In this document: positions 60,675 through 64,000 of the stretch, piece after piece
Position numbering within the stretch: position 1 is the stretch's first letter
How the letters are laid out: every line of letters begins with the position of its first letter
The notes under the pieces: generated by a model
Database searches by the model: none
Seen by the model: only the letters and a program-made list of their open reading frames with translations
What the model was told of the DNA's origin: nothing
Source: an uncultured Pseudoteredinibacter sp.
GTDB lineage: Bacteria > Pseudomonadota > Gammaproteobacteria > Pseudomonadales > Cellvibrionaceae
Assembly (NCBI RefSeq): GCF_947502065.1
Contig: NZ_CANMYE010000001.1
Coordinates: forward strand, 558,001 to 622,000
Direction of reading: 5' to 3'
DNA: 64,000 bases
Program-made: the position numbers and the translations under genes

Positions 60675-62360
60675 ATGAGCGAAAGCTTTGCAGAATTATT
60701 TGAAGAAAGTTTAAAGTCCGTTGATATGGTTCCCGGTTCGATCGTAACCGGTGTTGTTATCGACGTAGACAAAGATTGGGTTACCGTTCACGCTGGTTTG
60801 AAATCTGAAGGTGTGATTCCTGCGGCCCAATTCCTGAACGAAAGCGGTGAGCTAACACTAAACATTGGTGATGAAGTTCAGGTTGCTCTAGAAAGCGTTG
60901 AAGACGGTTTCGGTGAGACTCGCCTATCTCGCGAAAAAGCCAAGCGTGCTGAAGCTTGGACTGTACTTGAAGCGGCTCATGAAGCCGACGAAGTGGTTAC
61001 TGGTGTTATCAATGGTAAGGTTAAAGGTGGTTTCACCGTTGACGTTTCCAGCATCCGTGCCTTCTTGCCTGGTTCTTTGGTTGACGTTCGCCCAGTTCGC
61101 GAAACAGCTCACCTAGAAGGCAAAGAGTTAGAATTCAAAGTTATCAAGCTAGACCAGAAGCGCAACAACGTTGTTGTTTCTCGTCGCGCAGTTCTTGAGC
61201 ACGCCAACTCTGCTGAGCGTGAAGAATTGCTGGCCAACCTACAAGAAGGTATGGCGGTTAAAGGTATCGTTAAGAACCTAACCGACTACGGTGCTTTCGT
61301 TGATCTAGGTGGCGTTGACGGCTTGTTGCACATCACTGACATGGCTTGGAAGCGCATCAAGCACCCAAGCGAAATCGTAAATGTTGGTGACGAGATTGAC
61401 GTTAAAGTATTGAAGTTCGACCGTGAGCGTAACCGCGTATCTCTAGGTCTTAAGCAGTTGGGTGAAGATCCATGGATCCAGATCACCAACCGTTACCCAG
61501 AAGGTGCTCGCATCAAGGCTGTGGTAACTAACTTGACTGACTACGGTTGTTTCGCCGAGTTGGAAGAGGGTGTTGAAGGTCTAGTTCACGTTTCTGAAAT
61601 GGATTGGACTAACAAGAACATTCACCCATCTAAAGTCGTTAATGTTGGCGACGAGTTGGAAGTGATGGTTCTAGACATCGACGAAGAGCGTCGTCGTATC
61701 TCCTTGGGTATCAAGCAGTGTCAAGAAAACCCATGGGATGCCTTCGCACGTACTAGCGCCAAGGGCGACAAAGTTACCGGTAAGATCAAGTCTATCACCG
61801 ACTTCGGTATCTTCATCGGCTTGGAAGGTGGCATCGACGGTTTGGTTCACTTGTCTGACATTTCTTGGCACGAAGCTGGCGAAGAAGCCGTTCGTAACTA
61901 CAAGAAAGGTGACGAGCTGGAAACCGTTATCTTGGCGATCGACCCAGAGCGTGAGCGTATCTCTCTAGGTATCAAGCAGTTGGATGCTGACCCGTTCTCT
62001 GACTATGTTGCTCAGAACGATAAGGGCGCCATCGTTGTTGGTACTATTAAAGAAGTAGATGCGAAAGCTGCGATTGTTGTACTAGCAGACGACGTTGAAG
62101 CTGTACTGAAAGCCTCTGAAATCAGCCGTGACAAGGTAGAAGATGCCCGTAACGTTCTGAAAGAAGGCGAAGAAGTAGAAGCTAAGATTGTTAGCGTTGA
62201 CCGTAAGAATCGTGCGATCAACCTATCTATCAAGGCGAAGGACTTCGACGACGAGAAGAGTGCTATGAAAGAGCACTCTGCTAAGCAGACTGAGCAAGTA
62301 GCTCCTGCGACTATTGGTGACCTGATTAAGGCGCAAATGGCTAGCCAAGACAAGCAGTAA
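60675..62360 (+). CDS. rpsA: 30S ribosomal protein S1
   Basis: This 561-residue protein is the standard gammaproteobacterial length, with six S1 OB-fold repeats. The first two are degenerate (ribosome-anchoring). The later ones are regular, for example [40 protein letters not shown] and [21 protein letters not shown]1 unfolds mRNA and promotes initiation. Codon use in this gene is visibly more biased than in its neighbours, as expected for very high expression. A strong terminator follows. Confidence 0.98.
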   Translation: MSESFAELFEESLKSVDMVPGSIVTGVVIDVDKDWVTVHAGLKSEGVIPAAQFLNESGELTLNIGDEVQVALESVEDGFGETRLSREKAKRAEAWTVLEAAHEADEVVTGVINGKVKGGFTVDVSSIRAFLPGSLVDVRPVRETAHLEGKELEFKVIKLDQKRNNVVVSRRAVLEHANSAEREELLANLQEGMAVKGIVKNLTDYGAFVDLGGVDGLLHITDMAWKRIKHPSEIVNVGDEIDVKVLKFDRERNRVSLGLKQLGEDPWIQITNRYPEGARIKAVVTNLTDYGCFAELEEGVEGLVHVSEMDWTNKNIHPSKVVNVGDELEVMVLDIDEERRRISLGIKQCQENPWDAFARTSAKGDKVTGKIKSITDFGIFIGLEGGIDGLVHLSDISWHEAGEEAVRNYKKGDELETVILAIDPERERISLGIKQLDADPFSDYVAQNDKGAIVVGTIKEVDAKAAIVVLADDVEAVLKASEISRDKVEDARNVLKEGEEVEAKIVSVDRKNRAINLSIKAKDFDDEKSAMKEHSAKQTEQVAPATIGDLIKAQMASQDKQ

Positions 62361-62387
62361 TCTCTGCGAGTTCTTAGCGAAAGCTTG

Positions 62388-62415
62388 AAAAAGGCGGGTT
62401 TATCCCGCCTTTTTT
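62388..62415 (+). terminator. Terminator of rpsA
   Basis: AAAAAGGCGGG-TTTAT-CCCGCC followed by six T residues, 27 bases after the rpsA stop. Confidence 0.9.
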
Positions 62416-62511
62416 GTGCCTGTTCGCTTTTTGTTGTGTCAGTGTAGCTCCTTTGTTCCATTCATGGCGTGTCGAGCTGCTCTGCTGTGATTTTTAAGTG
62501 AAAGGCTGGCC

Positions 62512-62669
62512 AGACTCTAGGGTGGGGCTAGTGTTTTTCCGTTCCGGTGTCGCATCCATGCGACTGTGCTGTGTTTCTTAAAGTTGGCCCACCCAAGACG
62601 CTAGCCTCTCCATATCACTAGTCCCATCCTAGGGCACCAACGCCATTATTCAGAGGTGCCCTAGAATCT
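62512..62669 (-). repeat. Long-hairpin element, family A copy 3 (158 bp)
   Basis: This copy is on the opposite strand to copies 1 and 2. The ends AGACTCTAG (62512) and CTAGAATCT (62661-62669) pair with one mismatch. The inner arms 62517-62533 and 62616-62632 pair with two G-T wobbles. The block TTTTTCCGTTCC matches the complement of GGAACGGAAAAG in the other copies. The inner hairpin GTCGCAT-CC-ATGCGAC (62549-62564) is a double-changed version of GCTGCAT-GG-ATGCAGC. The right side carries an extra hairpin, CTAGGGCACC/GGTGCCCTAG. Confidence 0.7.
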
Positions 62670-62773
62670 TATTTAGGTTGCTTTCTTCTATATCTTGGAG
62701 CACAAGTAATTATTGGTCAGAGCTTGGTTTATCCAAGATTGATTTTGCGCAGATCCAGGCATCAACAAATGCA

Positions 62774-62889
62774 GCATGCACTAGGTAGGGAGAAGCTTCG
62801 CAGGGCTTGCCCGACTTGGAGGAGGGCGAGAGCTTGTATGGACACAGCAGTTTGCGGTCCTGAGAAGCTTCTCCCTACCTAGTGTATGC
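62774..62889 (+). repeat. 116-bp long-hairpin element, family C copy 2
   Basis: The 32-base arms (62774-62805 and 62858-62889) pair with one mismatch and two G-T wobbles. The core CTTGCCCGACTTGGAGGAGG, then GCGAGAGCTTG and GTATGGACAC, aligns end to end with the element at 47518-47633. The outer arms are unrelated, except for the GCATG ends and the inner CTGAGAAG. It lies between rpsA and ihfB. The rest of that 761-base gap holds no gene. Confidence 0.8.
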
Positions 62890-63121
62890 GGTCCAGGAAC
62901 CCGGTAAATTGATTTTCAAATCCTGGCTACCACTCACACGAGCTAAGTTACTGAAAGCCCTAAAAAAGCCCAAATTCACCCCGTCAAAGCCCTAAATAAG
63001 CCTAATTAAGAGCTAAAATCAGCCCAGGCGACTATAATTTTACTTAACTTGTTGATTTTTAATGTTTTATCAGGTTATCGTTGCACTGAGGTAGATATTT
63101 CAGGTTGACTGAAGGTATGCC

Positions 63122-63415
63122 ATGACCAAATCAGAATTGATCGACAAAATAGCCCTACACCAAGACCAGCTGTCTCAGAAAGATGTCGAGTTAGCGGTAA
63201 AATTGATGTTGGAATATATATCCACCATGCTGGCGACTGGTGAGCGCATCGAAATTAGAGGCTTTGGGAGCTTTTCATTGCACTATCGTGCTTCTCGTGT
63301 GGGTAGAAACCCAAAAACAGGAGATTCGGTAGAGCTTGAAGGTAAGCATGTACCCCATTTCAAGCCAGGTAAAGAGCTTCGCGACCGAGTAAATGAAGGC
63401 TTGCTTAGCGATTAG
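63122..63415 (+). CDS. ihfB: Integration host factor, beta subunit
   Basis: IhfB pairs with IhfA to bend DNA sharply in replication, recombination and transcription. The 97 residues start [20 protein letters not shown]. The DNA-clamp region is [20 protein letters not shown], then [20 protein letters not shown] and [12 protein letters not shown], including the intercalating Pro in RNPKTG. It normally follows rpsA directly. Here 761 bases with two hairpin elements separate them. Confidence 0.96.
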   Translation: MTKSELIDKIALHQDQLSQKDVELAVKLMLEYISTMLATGERIEIRGFGSFSLHYRASRVGRNPKTGDSVELEGKHVPHFKPGKELRDRVNEGLLSD

Positions 63416-63424
63416 CGCTACTCT

Positions 63425-63434
63425 GCTGTAAAAT
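63425..63434 (+). promoter_or_regulatory. Candidate -10 upstream of rfbA
   Basis: GCTGTAAAATCACGCC resembles the TGCTAAAATCACGCC motif upstream of the yebC paralogue and pyrF. It is about 100 bases before the rfbA start, just after ihfB. Confidence 0.35.
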
Positions 63435-63485
63435 CACGCCATTAATAGATAGGGCCGTGTAATGCCCTATACCTTCTTACTGACT

Positions 63486-63510
63486 GCCACCTAGTAAAAT
63501 AGGTGGCTTT
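63486..63510 (+). terminator. Hairpin between ihfB and rfbA
   Basis: GCCACCTA (63486-63493) pairs with TAGGTGGC (63500-63507), with loop GTAAAA and TTT after it. It is a modest terminator of ihfB, or an attenuator of rfbA if transcription starts at 63.44 kb. Confidence 0.55.
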
Positions 63511-63534
63511 GCAGTTTATTTGGGATGTAATTAA

Positions 63535-64000
63535 ATGACTGAATCAATAAATCCGAACGGTCGTAAGGGGATAATCCTCGCGGGCGGGTCGGGTACACGC
63601 CTGTATCCAATCACTCGATCAATCAGTAAACAAATGGTGCCAATTTATGACAAGCCCATGGTTTACTACCCTCTTAGCACTTTGATGATGGCAGGTATTC
63701 GGGATATTTTGCTGATTTCTACGCCTCGGGACTTGCCTGCTTATGAAGAGCTGTTAGGTGATGGCAAAGAGTGGGGCTTGAATATTCAATACGCGGTTCA
63801 AGAAAGCCCAGATGGCTTAGCGCAAGCTTTTATTATTGGTGAAGAGTTTATTGGTGATAGTGATTGCGCCTTAGTGCTAGGCGACAATATATTTTATTCT
63901 CAAGACTTCCACAAAGTTTTGCAGCGAGCCAGTGGGCAACATAGTGGAGCGACCGTTTTTGGTTACCATGTCGACGATCCTAGAGCCTATGGCGTGGTGG
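63535..64000 (+). CDS. rfbA: Glucose-1-phosphate thymidylyltransferase, 3' end outside window
   Basis: RfbA (RmlA) makes dTDP-glucose, the first step to dTDP-rhamnose for surface polysaccharide. The first 155 residues are visible after a short polar N-terminus. They include [20 protein letters not shown] then [20 protein letters not shown] (nucleotide-binding signature), [12 protein letters not shown] and [10 protein letters not shown]. The start ATG is at 63535. It probably opens a polysaccharide cluster beyond the window. Confidence 0.93.
   Translation, partial: MTESINPNGRKGIILAGGSGTRLYPITRSISKQMVPIYDKPMVYYPLSTLMMAGIRDILLISTPRDLPAYEELLGDGKEWGLNIQYAVQESPDGLAQAFIIGEEFIGDSDCALVLGDNIFYSQDFHKVLQRASGQHSGATVFGYHVDDPRAYGVV

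Overview
The window reads as a chromosomal segment of a heterotrophic, probably marine Gammaproteobacterium with a G+C content a little under 50% by eye. The housekeeping markers XerD, DsbC, Hom, ThrC, PdxJ, PyrF, Cmk, LapB, RpsA, IhfB, YbiT, YibL and YeeN-type YebC all look gammaproteobacterial. The many CoA, Rieske and rubredoxin genes resemble Cellvibrionales/Spongiibacteraceae-type genomes; that placement is inference. No tRNA, rRNA, CRISPR array, prophage or complete insertion sequence was seen.

Layout. 0-8 kb: 3' part of hutG, a small acidic lipoprotein, an MFS carrier, a PLP decarboxylase/lyase behind a perfect palindrome, a second MFS carrier, a secreted VHL-beta-like/HExxH protein and an SpoU-type methyltransferase. 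8-15 kb: a MaoC hydratase plus SDR pair, TerC, a thioesterase/TRIC pair, a DUF2520 protein, a CBS protein and pdxJ. 15.7-21 kb: xerD, dsbC, hom, thrC. 21-26.5 kb: an M50 protease and a GFA-family gene split by a 264-bp TA-flanked MITE, then a CMD protein, MarR, a kelch protein and MipA. 27-30.6 kb: a PepSY protein, response regulator, histidine kinase and two small lipoproteins, probably one operon. 31-39 kb: a catabolic cluster with an acyl-CoA ligase, thiolase-fold protein, DUF35 protein, SDR, Rieske oxygenase alpha and beta subunits and a double-rubredoxin/reductase fusion. 39-47.4 kb: small conserved proteins, ybiT, yibL, an alpha/beta hydrolase, a TetR/HPP divergent pair around a 46-bp perfect palindrome, a VOC protein, a ROK kinase and a yebC paralogue. 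47.4-56 kb: repeat elements, glpQ, two overlapping MarR genes, a cyclase and a large indolepyruvate oxidoreductase pair. 56-64 kb: yigZ, pyrF, cmk, lapB, rpsA, ihfB and the start of rfbA.

The most unusual feature is a set of long-hairpin intergenic elements, six in all (10.6, 26.8, 47.5, 47.7, 62.5 and 62.8 kb). Their cores are conserved, but their paired arms differ between copies while staying complementary within each copy. Two of them carry inserted 60-bp stem-loop units, four units in all. The two 116-bp copies have identical architecture. No gene in the window obviously mobilises them. The second clear result is that removing the 22.6-kb MITE together with one TA restores a full-length GFA reading frame whose stop overlaps the start of the next gene.
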